Shown here piece after piece: positions 54,445 through 62,147 of a stretch of 64,000 bases of DNA. The notes under the pieces were generated by a model. That model ran no database searches. It saw only the letters and a program-made list of their open reading frames with translations, and was not told where the DNA came from. This stretch comes from Lachnospiraceae bacterium (GTDB lineage: Bacteria > Bacillota > Clostridia > Lachnospirales > Lachnospiraceae). Location of the stretch: positions 1-64,000 of the forward strand of contig JAFRIW010000032.1 of NCBI GenBank assembly GCA_017432565.1, read 5' to 3'. Every line of letters starts with the position of its first letter. Positions within the stretch are counted from its first letter, which is position 1. The position numbers were made by a program, and so were the translations under genes.

Positions 54445-56622
54445 TTATTGCTTCTTCATACTCAGCGCAATTCGCTTCTTCTTCGGATCCACGGATTTCA
54501 CACGCACCTTTACGACATCTCCGACGCTGACAACCTCCATGGGGTTCCGGATGAACCGGTCGCTCATTTCGGAAATATGCACCAGGCCGTCCTGATGGAC
54601 GCCGATGTCGACAAAAGCGCCGAAGTCGACGATATTGCGCACGGTCCCCATCAGCTCCATCCCGGGTTCCAGATCCTCCATATCCATCACGGAGCTCTTT
54701 AAGACCGGCGCAGGCATCTCTTCTCTGGGATCTCTCGACGGTTTCTTCAGTTCGGAGAAAATATCCTGAAGCGTGATTTCACCGATCCCCAGCTTTTCGG
54801 AGAGGCTTTTCGGATCCGGGAGCTTCTCCGGAAGTCTGTCAGGCAGACTGCCGGCAGCCTGCTTCTCTCCCGTCAGCAGCGCGATCAGCTGCCTTGCCGC
54901 ATCGTAGCTCTCCGGATGCACACTGGTGTCGTCCAGCGGCTCCGCGCCGCCGTGAATCCTCAGGAATCCGGCGCACTGCTCAAACGCCTTTTCGCCAAGA
55001 CGCGGCACTTTCTTTAAGTCCGCCCTTCTCACGAAGCGTCCGTTCTCCTCGCGGTATGCCACAATGTTGCCGGCGATCGTTTTGTTGATGCCGGAAATAT
55101 AGGACAGGAGCGGTGCGGAAGCGGTGTTCAGATCCACGCCGACACTGTTGACGCAGTCCTCCACAACGCCGCCGAGCGCCTCGCCGAGCCGCTTCTGATC
55201 CATATCATGCTGATACTGGCCGACACCGATGGCTTTCGGATCGATTTTGACCAGCTCCGCGAGCGGATCCTGCAGACGGCGCCCGATGGAGGCGGCGCTG
55301 CGCTGTCCGACGTCAAAATGCGGGAACTCCTCGGATGCCAGCTTACTCGCGGAGTAGACGGAGGCACCGGCTTCACTGACAATGACATACTGAAGCTGTA
55401 CTGCGTCTTCCGCCGCCATTTCCCGGATCAGCCGGGCGATGACCTGCTCGGACTCCCGCGAGGCGGTTCCGTTGCCCAGCGAAATCAACTCAATGTGATA
55501 ACGCCGAATCCATTCCTTCAGGAACTTCAGAGACTCCTCCACCTTCATCTGCGGCGCGGTCGGATAGATCACTGCGGTGTCCAGCACCTTTCCGGTGGGA
55601 TCCAGCACGGCGAGCTTACAGCCGGTCCGGAACGCGGGGTCCCAGCCGAGCACGGTTCTGCCTGCAATCGGCGGCTGCATCAGAAGCTGTTTCAGATTTT
55701 TGCCAAAGACCTCGATAGCGCCGGTCTGGGCGCGCTCCGTCAGCTCGTTCCGGATGTCCCGCGACACAGACGGGGCGGTCAGCCGTTCATAAGAATCATG
55801 AATTGCCCGGATCAGGCTTTCGGTAATCGTCTCATGACAGTGTGCGCCGCGGCGCAGAATTCTGCCCTCCAGATGGCGCAGGATGCGGTCGGCCGGCGCG
55901 GCGATTTTCACGGTGAGAATCTTCTCGGCCTCGCCGCGATTCACGGCCAGGATGCGGTAGCCCGGCATTTTCCGGACCGCCTCCTCGTAGTCGTAATACA
56001 TCGCGTAGGTTCCACCCTCCTCCGCGCCGGATTTTGCACTGCTGACCAGTGTTCCTTCGTTCATCGTCACCTCGCGGATATAGCCCCGCAGCTCCGCGTT
56101 GTCGGAGACGAGCTCGGCCACGATGTCCTCCGCGCCCTGCAGCGCTTCTTCGGCGGATCTGACACACAGTTCCGGATTTTCATCCTCATGAAGAAAAGCC
56201 TCTGCCTCTTCAAGAGCCGGGCGCAGGCTGTTCTGAGCAAGGAGAATTCCCGCCAGCGGCTCCAGTCCCTTTTCGCGGGCGATTCCTGCGCGGGTGCGCC
56301 GCTTCGGACGGTAAGGCAGGTAGAGATCCTCCACCTCCACGAGCGTTATAGCCTGTTCGATGGCCTCTCGCAGCGCATCGGTCAGCTTTCCCTGCTCCTC
56401 AACGGAAGCAAGAACCGCCTCCTTGCGTTCCTGAAGTCCGCGCAGATATGCAAGACGCTCTCCCAGCGCCCGCAGCTGTTCATCGTTCAGTGACCCGGTC
56501 GCCTCCTTGCGGTATCTTGCAATAAACGGGATGGTATTTCCCTCGTCGATCAGTTTCACAGCCGCCTCGGCCTGTCCTGTCCTGATCCCCAGCTCCTGTG
56601 CTATCATCCGGCTGATGTTCAT
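54445..56622 (-). CDS. tex: Tex-family RNA-binding transcription accessory protein
   Basis: The 725-residue protein has the Tex N-terminal helical region (IPFIARYRKEATGSLND), the YqgF-like RNase H fold (GWDPAFRTGCKLAVLD), helix-hairpin-helix modules (LLSYISGINKTIAGNIV) and a C-terminal S1 RNA-binding domain (VRNIVDFGAFVDIGVHQDGLVHIS). The role is broadly in transcription/translation fidelity. The start at 56622 (MNISRMIAQELGI) has AGGAGAACAATTGAAA; the longer frame is rejected. It lies between the IclR gene and the lyase gene, unrelated in function to the sugar locus. Confidence 0.94.
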   Translation of the reverse strand: MNISRMIAQELGIRTGQAEAAVKLIDEGNTIPFIARYRKEATGSLNDEQLRALGERLAYLRGLQERKEAVLASVEEQGKLTDALREAIEQAITLVEVEDLYLPYRPKRRTRAGIAREKGLEPLAGILLAQNSLRPALEEAEAFLHEDENPELCVRSAEEALQGAEDIVAELVSDNAELRGYIREVTMNEGTLVSSAKSGAEEGGTYAMYYDYEEAVRKMPGYRILAVNRGEAEKILTVKIAAPADRILRHLEGRILRRGAHCHETITESLIRAIHDSYERLTAPSVSRDIRNELTERAQTGAIEVFGKNLKQLLMQPPIAGRTVLGWDPAFRTGCKLAVLDPTGKVLDTAVIYPTAPQMKVEESLKFLKEWIRRYHIELISLGNGTASRESEQVIARLIREMAAEDAVQLQYVIVSEAGASVYSASKLASEEFPHFDVGQRSAASIGRRLQDPLAELVKIDPKAIGVGQYQHDMDQKRLGEALGGVVEDCVNSVGVDLNTASAPLLSYISGINKTIAGNIVAYREENGRFVRRADLKKVPRLGEKAFEQCAGFLRIHGGAEPLDDTSVHPESYDAARQLIALLTGEKQAAGSLPDRLPEKLPDPKSLSEKLGIGEITLQDIFSELKKPSRDPREEMPAPVLKSSVMDMEDLEPGMELMGTVRNIVDFGAFVDIGVHQDGLVHISEMSDRFIRNPMEVVSVGDVVKVRVKSVDPKKKRIALSMKKQ

Positions 56623-56704
56623 TTTCAATTGTTCTCCTGTCCTGTCCCTGCCTTCTCCTGCCCTGCTTGCCTTCTCGTGTCCTGCTCCTGCCATTCGCCG
56701 GGCC

Positions 56705-57505
56705 TCAGGACAATGCCCTGCCCGCCGCGCCGCGGAAGCCCCGCTCGATCTCGTCCTTGGTCTTCAGAATATAACCCGACAGCTCGCGGATGCGGTCGTT
56801 GTCCATCCGGCCGATGGGCACGGAAATGCTGAAGGCATATTTCGGATGGGCGCCGCCAAAATCCAGCGAGGCGCCGATGCAGCGGACGCCGGTCTCGTTT
56901 TCCTCATTGTCAAGCGCGTAGCCTTTCCTCCGCACTTCCTCGAGTGTCTCAAGAAAGTCTTCATAATTAGTGATCGTATACGGTGTGGTCCGCTCAATCA
57001 CACAGGCACCCCACAGTTCCCGCACCTCCGGCTCCGTGAGGCGCGCGGCGATTGCCTTGCCGACCGCGGAGCGATAAAAAGGAATCCTGCTGCCGATACG
57101 CGAGACCATCCTGATCGTTGCAGCCTGCGATTCTACTTTATCAATATAGACGACGTCGGAGCCCTCGAGCTGAACCAGATGCACGGTCTCGCCCGTCAGT
57201 TCGACCAGATGCTGCAGGTACGGCCGCGCAGCGCTGACGATATCCAGCCGCCCGGTCACGTGGTCGGCGAGATCCACCAGCTTCAGTGTCACTTCGTACT
57301 TGCCGCTGTCGCTGTTCTGTCGCACATAACCCATGTACTGGAGCGAACTCACGACGCGGTGTGCCGTCGTCTTGTTCAGATCCAGGACGGAGGCCAGTTC
57401 CATCAGCCCCGTCTCGCCGTGAACCGCCAGATATTCCAGGGCGCCGAACAATCTTCCCGCGACCTGAATCGGATTCTTATCTTCCATTTTTACGGATGTA
57501 CTCAC
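56705..57505 (-). CDS. IclR-family regulator, probable KDG/uronate repressor
   Basis: The 266-residue product has an N-terminal winged HTH (VAGRLFGALEYLAVHGETGL, ELASVLDLNKTTAHRVVSSL) and a C-terminal IclR effector domain (YIDKVESQAATIRMVSRIG, GKAIAARLTEPEV, with GYALDNEENETGVRCIGA near the ligand pocket). It is divergent from kdgK, like KdgR regulators of other bacteria, and two matching palindromes lie between. The start is taken as GTG at 57505 because AAGGAAGGAAAAACC precedes it; ATG at 57487 has no ribosome site. Confidence 0.92.
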   Translation of the reverse strand: MSTSVKMEDKNPIQVAGRLFGALEYLAVHGETGLMELASVLDLNKTTAHRVVSSLQYMGYVRQNSDSGKYEVTLKLVDLADHVTGRLDIVSAARPYLQHLVELTGETVHLVQLEGSDVVYIDKVESQAATIRMVSRIGSRIPFYRSAVGKAIAARLTEPEVRELWGACVIERTTPYTITNYEDFLETLEEVRRKGYALDNEENETGVRCIGASLDFGGAHPKYAFSISVPIGRMDNDRIRELSGYILKTKDEIERGFRGAAGRALS

Positions 57506-57574
57506 GGTTTTTCCTTCCTTTCCGGCCCATCCGGCAGCACACCAGCCGCCGCAGGGCATAAAAAAGCCGCTTTG

Positions 57575-57591
57575 GTTTCACTATATGAAAC
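57575..57591. promoter_or_regulatory. Candidate IclR operator 1
   Basis: GTTTCA-CTATA-TGAAAC, a 17-bp palindrome next to the iclR -10 box and covering its expected start site. The same arms and spacing recur at 57752-57768. Confidence 0.75.
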
Positions 57592-57620
57592 ACTTTATCG
57601 TATTTTGACCGCTTTTTCAA
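57592..57620 (-). promoter_or_regulatory. Predicted iclR promoter
   Basis: Minus-strand TTGAAA (57615-57620), 17-bp spacer, TAAAGT (57592-57597). The candidate operator starts immediately after the -10 box, implying autorepression. Confidence 0.65.
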
Positions 57621-57690
57621 GCATTCTTTCCCAAGTTTGATTCTCGCGGGGTTCCAAAAATTTTTGTCCGAAATTGTGCAGTATTCCATA

Positions 57691-57718
57691 TTGACTTTCA
57701 GACTGCTCAGCTTATAAT
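57691..57718 (+). promoter_or_regulatory. Predicted kdgK operon promoter
   Basis: TTGACT (57691-57696), 16-bp spacer, perfect TATAAT (57713-57718). The leader to kdgK is about 135 nt and contains operator 2. Confidence 0.75.
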
Positions 57719-57751
57719 TGGAATCAGGAGTGTTCCGCTTTGCGAAAATGA

Positions 57752-57768
57752 GTTTCACATTATGAAAC
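57752..57768. promoter_or_regulatory. Candidate IclR operator 2
   Basis: GTTTCA-CATTA-TGAAAC, about 25-30 nt downstream of the expected kdgK transcript start, a position suited to blocking elongation or open-complex escape. Arms are identical to operator 1. Confidence 0.75.
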
Positions 57769-57862
57769 GCACGAAATACTCGCCCGCGGCGCACTGCCCT
57801 ACAGGTTGTTAAGGAAAGCAAAAGCTTATGGAAATGTTGATATGTAAGAAAGGAGTTACACC

Positions 57863-58960
57863 ATGGAGTTAAGCTTAAGAGATCCCAAAGAATGTAAATT
57901 TGATGCCGTTTCCCTCGGCGAGATCATGCTCAGACTTGATCCGGGCGAAGGACGCATCCGCACCGCAAGAAGCTTCCGCGCATGGGAAGGCGGCGGCGAG
58001 TATAACGTCATCCGCGGTCTGCATAAGTGCTTCGGAATGAACACAGCTGTGATCACTGCTTTTGCCGACAACGAAGTCGGTATGCTGATGAAAGACTTCA
58101 TCGAGCAGGGCGGCGTTGACACCTCTCTCATTTACTGGAAGAAGACCGACGGAATCGGCCGTGTCTGCCGCAACGGCATCAACTTCACAGAGCGGGGCTT
58201 CGGTATCCGCGGCGCAGTCGGCTGCTCTGACCGTGCGAACACTGCGATCTCCCAGGCAACCCCGGCTGATTTCGATTTTGACTATATCTTCGGTGAACTC
58301 GGTGTCAGATGGCTGCACACCGGCGGCATCTACGCTGCTCTCTCCGAGCAGGCCTGCGAGACCGTCATTGCTGCCTGCAAGGCTGCAAAGAAGTACGGCA
58401 CAGTCGTCTCCTACGACCTGAACTATCGTCCTTCCATGTGGAGCGCGATCGGCGGTCTGGATAAGGCTCAGGAAGTCAATAAGGAAGTGGCAAAATATGT
58501 CGACGTCATGATCGGCAATGAGGAGGATTTCACTGCCTGCCTCGGCTTCCAGATCGAAGGAAATGACGAGAATCTCAAAGAGCTCAACATCGAAGGCTAC
58601 AAGAAGATGATCGACACGGCAGCTCAGACCTATCCGAACTTCAAGTGCATCGCGACCACGCTCCGCACGGTCCGCACCGCGACTGTCAACGACTGGAAGG
58701 CCATCTGCTGGGCAGACGGACAGATCTATCAGTCCAAGGAATACAACGGCCTTGAGATCATGGACCGTGTCGGCGGCGGCGACTCCTTCGCTTCCGGCCT
58801 CGTTTACGGCCTGATGACCACCGGTGATCCGGAGAAGGCTGTCAACTACGGCGCAGCACACGGTGCTCTGGCAATGACCACCCCCGGCGACACCTCCATG
58901 GCAAGTAAAAAGGAAGTCGAAGCCATCATGGGCGGCGCAGGCGCTCGTGTAAAGAGATAA
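57863..58960 (+). CDS. kdgK: 2-keto-3-deoxygluconate kinase (PfkB family)
   Basis: Phosphorylates KDG to KDPG with ATP. The 365-residue product has the PfkB N-terminal signature region (VSLGEIMLRLDP, WEGGGEYNVIRGL) and the C-terminal catalytic GGGDSFASG with its base Asp. It is longer than most KdgK (about 310-340) through inserts in the middle. The start has AAAGGAGTTACACC. It is the first gene of kdgK-eda-dhuD-dhuI, downstream of IclR operator 2. Neighbouring eda supports KDG over other sugars. Confidence 0.92.
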   Translation: MELSLRDPKECKFDAVSLGEIMLRLDPGEGRIRTARSFRAWEGGGEYNVIRGLHKCFGMNTAVITAFADNEVGMLMKDFIEQGGVDTSLIYWKKTDGIGRVCRNGINFTERGFGIRGAVGCSDRANTAISQATPADFDFDYIFGELGVRWLHTGGIYAALSEQACETVIAACKAAKKYGTVVSYDLNYRPSMWSAIGGLDKAQEVNKEVAKYVDVMIGNEEDFTACLGFQIEGNDENLKELNIEGYKKMIDTAAQTYPNFKCIATTLRTVRTATVNDWKAICWADGQIYQSKEYNGLEIMDRVGGGDSFASGLVYGLMTTGDPEKAVNYGAAHGALAMTTPGDTSMASKKEVEAIMGGAGARVKR

Positions 58961-58976
58961 TTATAAACAGAATCGG

Positions 58977-59008
58977 TGCTTCAGAATCCCCGGCGGGATC
59001 CTGAAGCA
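58977..59008 (+). repeat. Intercistronic hairpin kdgK-eda
   Basis: Arms TGCTTCAG-A-ATCCC and GGGAT-C-CTGAAGCA with loop CGGC. No T-run follows, so it more likely stabilises or processes the mRNA than terminates it. Confidence 0.55.
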
Positions 59009-59057
59009 TCCGTCAGTCAGACAGAAGTTTTTCAGCAGTTTTTTCAAAGGAGGAATC

Positions 59058-59711
59058 ATGAATACACCTAAAATGGAAGCAGCAATCAAGAGATTTTCAG
59101 AAGTCGGTATCATCCCGGTCGTTGTCCTCAACGATGCAAAGGATGCCGAGCCCCTCGGACAGGCCCTGATGGAGGGCGGTCTTCCGGCAGCGGAAGTGAC
59201 TTTCCGCACCGACGCCGCTGAGGAGTCCATCCGCATTATGGCTGAGAAGTTCCCCGACATGCTGGTCGGCGCAGGAACCGTTCTGACCATCGACCAGGCT
59301 GAGCGCGCTGTAGCGGCGGGAGCAAAGTTCATCGTCTCTCCGGGTTTTGACCCTGAGATCGTACAGTTCTGCCTGGACCGCGACATTCCGGTCTGCCCCG
59401 GCGTTCAGACCCCTTCCGAAGTCATTCAGGCTTACAAGTTCGGTCTGGATCACGTGAAGTTCTTCCCGGCTGAGAATTCCGGCGGACTTGCCATGATCAA
59501 GGCAGTCGGCGCTGCATTCCCGAACATGAAGTTCATGCCCACCGGCGGCATCAGCGCTTCCAACGTCACAGAGTACCTCGAGAACAGCAAGATCTTCTGC
59601 TGCGGCGGTTCCTGGATGGTCAAGGGCGACATGATCAAGGCCGGCGAGTTCGATAAGATCAAAGAGAAGGTCGCTGAGGCAGCTGCCATTGTAAAGAAGG
59701 TCCGCGGCTGA
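59058..59711 (+). CDS. eda: KDPG/KHG aldolase
   Basis: Splits KDPG into pyruvate and glyceraldehyde-3-phosphate. The 217-residue class I aldolase has the catalytic Glu46 (AAEVTFRT), the Schiff-base Lys134 (HVKFFPAE), and the PTGGIS phosphate loop. Length is standard. The start has AAAGGAGGAATC. It follows kdgK and so completes KDG breakdown. Confidence 0.96.
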   Translation: MNTPKMEAAIKRFSEVGIIPVVVLNDAKDAEPLGQALMEGGLPAAEVTFRTDAAEESIRIMAEKFPDMLVGAGTVLTIDQAERAVAAGAKFIVSPGFDPEIVQFCLDRDIPVCPGVQTPSEVIQAYKFGLDHVKFFPAENSGGLAMIKAVGAAFPNMKFMPTGGISASNVTEYLENSKIFCCGGSWMVKGDMIKAGEFDKIKEKVAEAAAIVKKVRG

Positions 59712-59735
59712 TCTCACGGGATCTCTCAGTATTAA

Positions 59736-59787
59736 GCATTCAGCCCGGAAAAGTTCCGTGTTCTGACACTGGCATTCAGCCCGGAAA
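59736..59787 (+). repeat. Short tandem duplication in the eda-dhuD gap
   Basis: The 16-mer GCATTCAGCCCGGAAA occurs at 59736-59751 and 59772-59787 (period 36). Each copy leads into a small CGGAA/TTCCG hairpin. Other than this and the ribosome site, nothing is seen in the 155-nt gap. Confidence 0.75.
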
Positions 59788-59866
59788 CGATTCCGCGGCA
59801 CGCTGCAATAATAAGTAGCATTAATAAACGGAAAACTATCAACAGATTCAGAAGGGAGAAAGAATC

Positions 59867-60730
59867 ATGGGAATGATCGATAAGTTCCGTCTCGACGGAA
59901 AAGTAGCATGGATTACCGGCGCATCTTACGGTCTCGGCCTCGCCTATGCGGAAGCAATGGCAGAAGTCGGTGCCAAGATCGTCTTCAACGACATCAACCA
60001 GGACCTGGTCGACCGCGGTCTTGCTGAGTACGCAAAGCGCGGCATCGAAGTATACGGCGCTGTCTGTGATGTCACCAATGAAGAGCAGGTCAACGCTTTT
60101 GTCAAGGACGTTGAGGAGAAGGTCGGAACCATCGACATCCTCGTCAACAACGCCGGCATCATCAAGAGAATCCCGATGGTCGAGATGACCAAGGCTCAGT
60201 GGGATATGGTCATCAATGTCGACCTGACAGGCCCGTTCCTCTGCTCCAAGGCAGTTCTGCCGAGCATGATCGCCAAGGGCTCCGGCAAGATCATCAATGC
60301 CTGCTCCATGATGAGTGAGCTCGGCCGTGAGACCGTCTCCGCTTACGCGGCAGCCAAAGGCGGCCTGAAAATGCTGACAAAGAATATCTGCTCTGAGTAT
60401 GGTCAGTACAATATTCAGTGCAACGCAATCGGACCCGGCTACATCGCGACTCCTCAGACCGCTCCGCTTCGTGCAAGAGGCGAGGACGGCTCCATGAATC
60501 CGTTTGACCGCTTCATCCGCAGCAAGACTCCCGCACAGCGCTGGGGCAAGACCGAGGATCTTCAGGGACTGGCTGTTTTCCTTGCCTCCCCTGCTTCGGA
60601 CTTCATCAACGGCCAGGTCATTTACATCGACGGCGGTATTCTTGCCTACATCGGCCAGGATCCTTCCAACCTCGACGAGTCCAAGTTCCAGGCTGAGGAA
60701 GAGGACGACACCATCAAGGTCAATGACTAA
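59867..60730 (+). CDS. dhuD: SDR-family 2-keto-3-deoxyuronate / gluconate-5-type dehydrogenase
   Basis: NAD(P)-dependent short-chain dehydrogenase, 287 residues: cofactor loop TGASYGLGL, NNAG motif, and catalytic Tyr160 and Lys164 in SAYAAAKGG. It resembles gluconate 5-dehydrogenases and the streptococcal DhuD type. In context it would reduce the isomerised unsaturated uronate (3-deoxy-hexulosonate) to KDG. It has a charged C-terminal extension (FQAEEEDDTIKVND). The start has AGGGAGAAAGAATC. The symbol is by analogy of context and could equally be kduD. Confidence 0.8.
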   Translation: MGMIDKFRLDGKVAWITGASYGLGLAYAEAMAEVGAKIVFNDINQDLVDRGLAEYAKRGIEVYGAVCDVTNEEQVNAFVKDVEEKVGTIDILVNNAGIIKRIPMVEMTKAQWDMVINVDLTGPFLCSKAVLPSMIAKGSGKIINACSMMSELGRETVSAYAAAKGGLKMLTKNICSEYGQYNIQCNAIGPGYIATPQTAPLRARGEDGSMNPFDRFIRSKTPAQRWGKTEDLQGLAVFLASPASDFINGQVIYIDGGILAYIGQDPSNLDESKFQAEEEDDTIKVND

Positions 60731-60763
60731 CGTGAAGCAATGAGAAGCGCGTCTGGACGACGG

Positions 60764-60866
60764 AACGTTTTCCCGTGAGCCTGCTCACAGGGGAAAACGT
60801 TTCGGAGGACAGGCATGCGGCGAATGCCGCGTGCTTCCGGGACACGAAGTGGACCGGAAGAAACGC
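60764..60866 (+). repeat. Run of three hairpins in the dhuD-dhuI gap
   Basis: First, AACGTTTTCCC paired with GGGGAAAACGTT (60764-60801) with inner GTGAGC/GCTCAC. Second, GCATGCGGC paired with GCCGCGTGC around 60813-60834. Third, CTTCCGG/CCGGAAG close after. The first has no usable T-run, so it is not a clear terminator. Confidence 0.6.
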
Positions 60867-60901
60867 GCTTCGTTTCGGATGAAACGCGCTTCGTTTCGGA
60901 T
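60860..60901 (+). repeat. Two tandem 21-bp palindromic repeats before dhuI
   Basis: Two exact adjacent copies of a 21-bp unit (60860-60880, 60881-60901), each containing GAAACG-CGCTT-CGTTTC, with a third degenerate half copy after. They lie about 40 nt before the dhuI start. Confidence 0.8.
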
Positions 60902-60938
60902 GAAATGTATTTCGGCGAATATCAAAGGAGAAATTCAG

Positions 60939-61586
60939 ATGAGAATTGCCTTAATCAATGAAAACTCTCAGGCAGCAAAGAACAGCATCATCGAAGCATC
61001 CCTCCGCAAGGTCGTGGAGCCGATGGGCTTCGAAGTCGTCAACTATGGCATGTACAGCGCGGATGACGCTGCACAGCTGACTTATGTCCAGAACGGCATC
61101 CTGGCAGCAGTCCTGCTGAATTCCGGCGCGGCGGATTATGTCATCACCGGCTGCGGAACCGGCGAAGGTGCCATGTTGGCGCTCAACTCCTTCCCGGGCG
61201 TGATCTGCGGACATGTGGCCACTCCTCTGGATGCTTACACCTTCGCTCAGATCAACGACGGAAATGCCATCTCCATCCCCTTCGCACTCGGCTTCGGCTG
61301 GGGCGGCGACCTGAACCTGCAGTACATCTTCGAGAAGCTCTTCTGCGAGCCCTCCGGCGGCGGCTATCCGAAGGAACGCGCCGTTCCGGAACAGCGCAAC
61401 AAGAAGATTCTTGACGGTGTCCGCGCAATCGCCTTCCGCCCTCTCGCCGACATCCTGAAGGACCTGAAAGCGCAGGATCCGGATCTCGTGAAGGGCGCCC
61501 TCGCCGGCGAGCACTTTGATGAGTACTTCGCCCGCGACTGCAAGGACGAAGCCATCGCAGCCCTCGTGAAGGAGCTGAAAGGCTGA
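60939..61586 (+). CDS. dhuI: RpiB/LacAB-type sugar isomerase, probable DhuI
   Basis: The 215-residue product belongs to the RpiB/LacA/LacB fold: MRIALINENSQAAKN, GCGTGEGAMLALNSFPGV (active-site Cys/Gly loop) and the HVATPLDAYTFAQINDGNA stretch. In streptococci a member of this family (DhuI) isomerises 4-deoxy-L-threo-5-hexosulose uronate, and pairs with the SDR DhuD; the gene order here matches. It would replace KduI. The start at 60939 has AAAGGAGAAATTCAG; the longer open frame runs through the 21-bp repeats and is rejected. Confidence 0.84.
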   Translation: MRIALINENSQAAKNSIIEASLRKVVEPMGFEVVNYGMYSADDAAQLTYVQNGILAAVLLNSGAADYVITGCGTGEGAMLALNSFPGVICGHVATPLDAYTFAQINDGNAISIPFALGFGWGGDLNLQYIFEKLFCEPSGGGYPKERAVPEQRNKKILDGVRAIAFRPLADILKDLKAQDPDLVKGALAGEHFDEYFARDCKDEAIAALVKELKG

Positions 61587-61613
61587 TTCCTGTTATTGGA
61601 AGCTTGTTATCCG

Positions 61614-61642
61614 GAAATCCCGCCCGGTTCGGGCGGGATTTC
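61614..61642 (+). terminator. Likely terminator of the kdg operon
   Basis: Perfect stem GAAATCCCGCCC/GGGCGGGATTTC with loop GGTTC, followed by a weak TCT tract. It is about 28 nt after the dhuI stop. Confidence 0.7.
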
Positions 61643-61680
61643 TCTGTGTCCGGTACTTTTGGATCTGTTACTGATCCTAA

Positions 61681-62128
61681 ATTACCGGGTAAACTGCGAG
61701 AAGCTTGCTTGCCCACGGTACTGGCCGGACTGGGGCATTCCTCGACTACCGGGTAAACTGTGAAAAGCTTGCTTGCCCACGGTACTGGCCGGATCGAAGC
61801 ACTCGCGGATTACCGGGTAAACTGCGAGAAGCTAGCTTGCCCATGGTACTGGCCGGATCGAAGCGCTCCCGGATTACCGGGTATACTATGAAAAGCTTGT
61901 TTGCCCACGGTACTGGCCGGATCGGGGTACTCCCGGATTACCGGGTATACTGTGAAAAGCTTGCTTGCCCACGGTACTGGCCGGATCGAAGCGCTCCCGG
62001 ATTACCGGGTATACTATGAAAAGCTTGCTTGCCCACGGTACTGGCCGGATCGGAGCGCTCGCGGATTACCGGGTATACTGTAAAAAGCTTGCTTGCCCAC
62101 GGTACTGGCCGGATCGGAGCGCTCCCAA
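61681..62128. repeat. Seven-unit tandem array with exact 64-bp period
   Basis: Units start at 61681, 61745, 61809, 61873, 61937, 62001 and 62065, with no change in length. GGTACTGGCCGG is invariant in all seven, and TTGCCCACGGTACTGGCCGG is nearly so. Units 1-3 carry GGGTAAACT and units 4-7 GGGTATACT. The most variable part is around GAGCGCTC. GGTA and CCGG of one unit can pair with CCGG and TACC at the start of the next to form an imperfect hairpin across each junction. Because 64 is not a multiple of three, the reading frame shifts each unit, arguing against a repeat protein. Confidence 0.95.
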
Positions 62129-62147
62129 CAAGACCGGGCAGACCTGC

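Noticed and set aside
60860..60901. IclR operators before dhuI
   Set aside because: GAAAC and GTTTC halves occur but in different order and spacing from the two good operators; kept only as a repeat.
61681..62128. CRISPR array
   Set aside because: The whole 64-bp unit is conserved with no unique spacers, and no cas genes are present.
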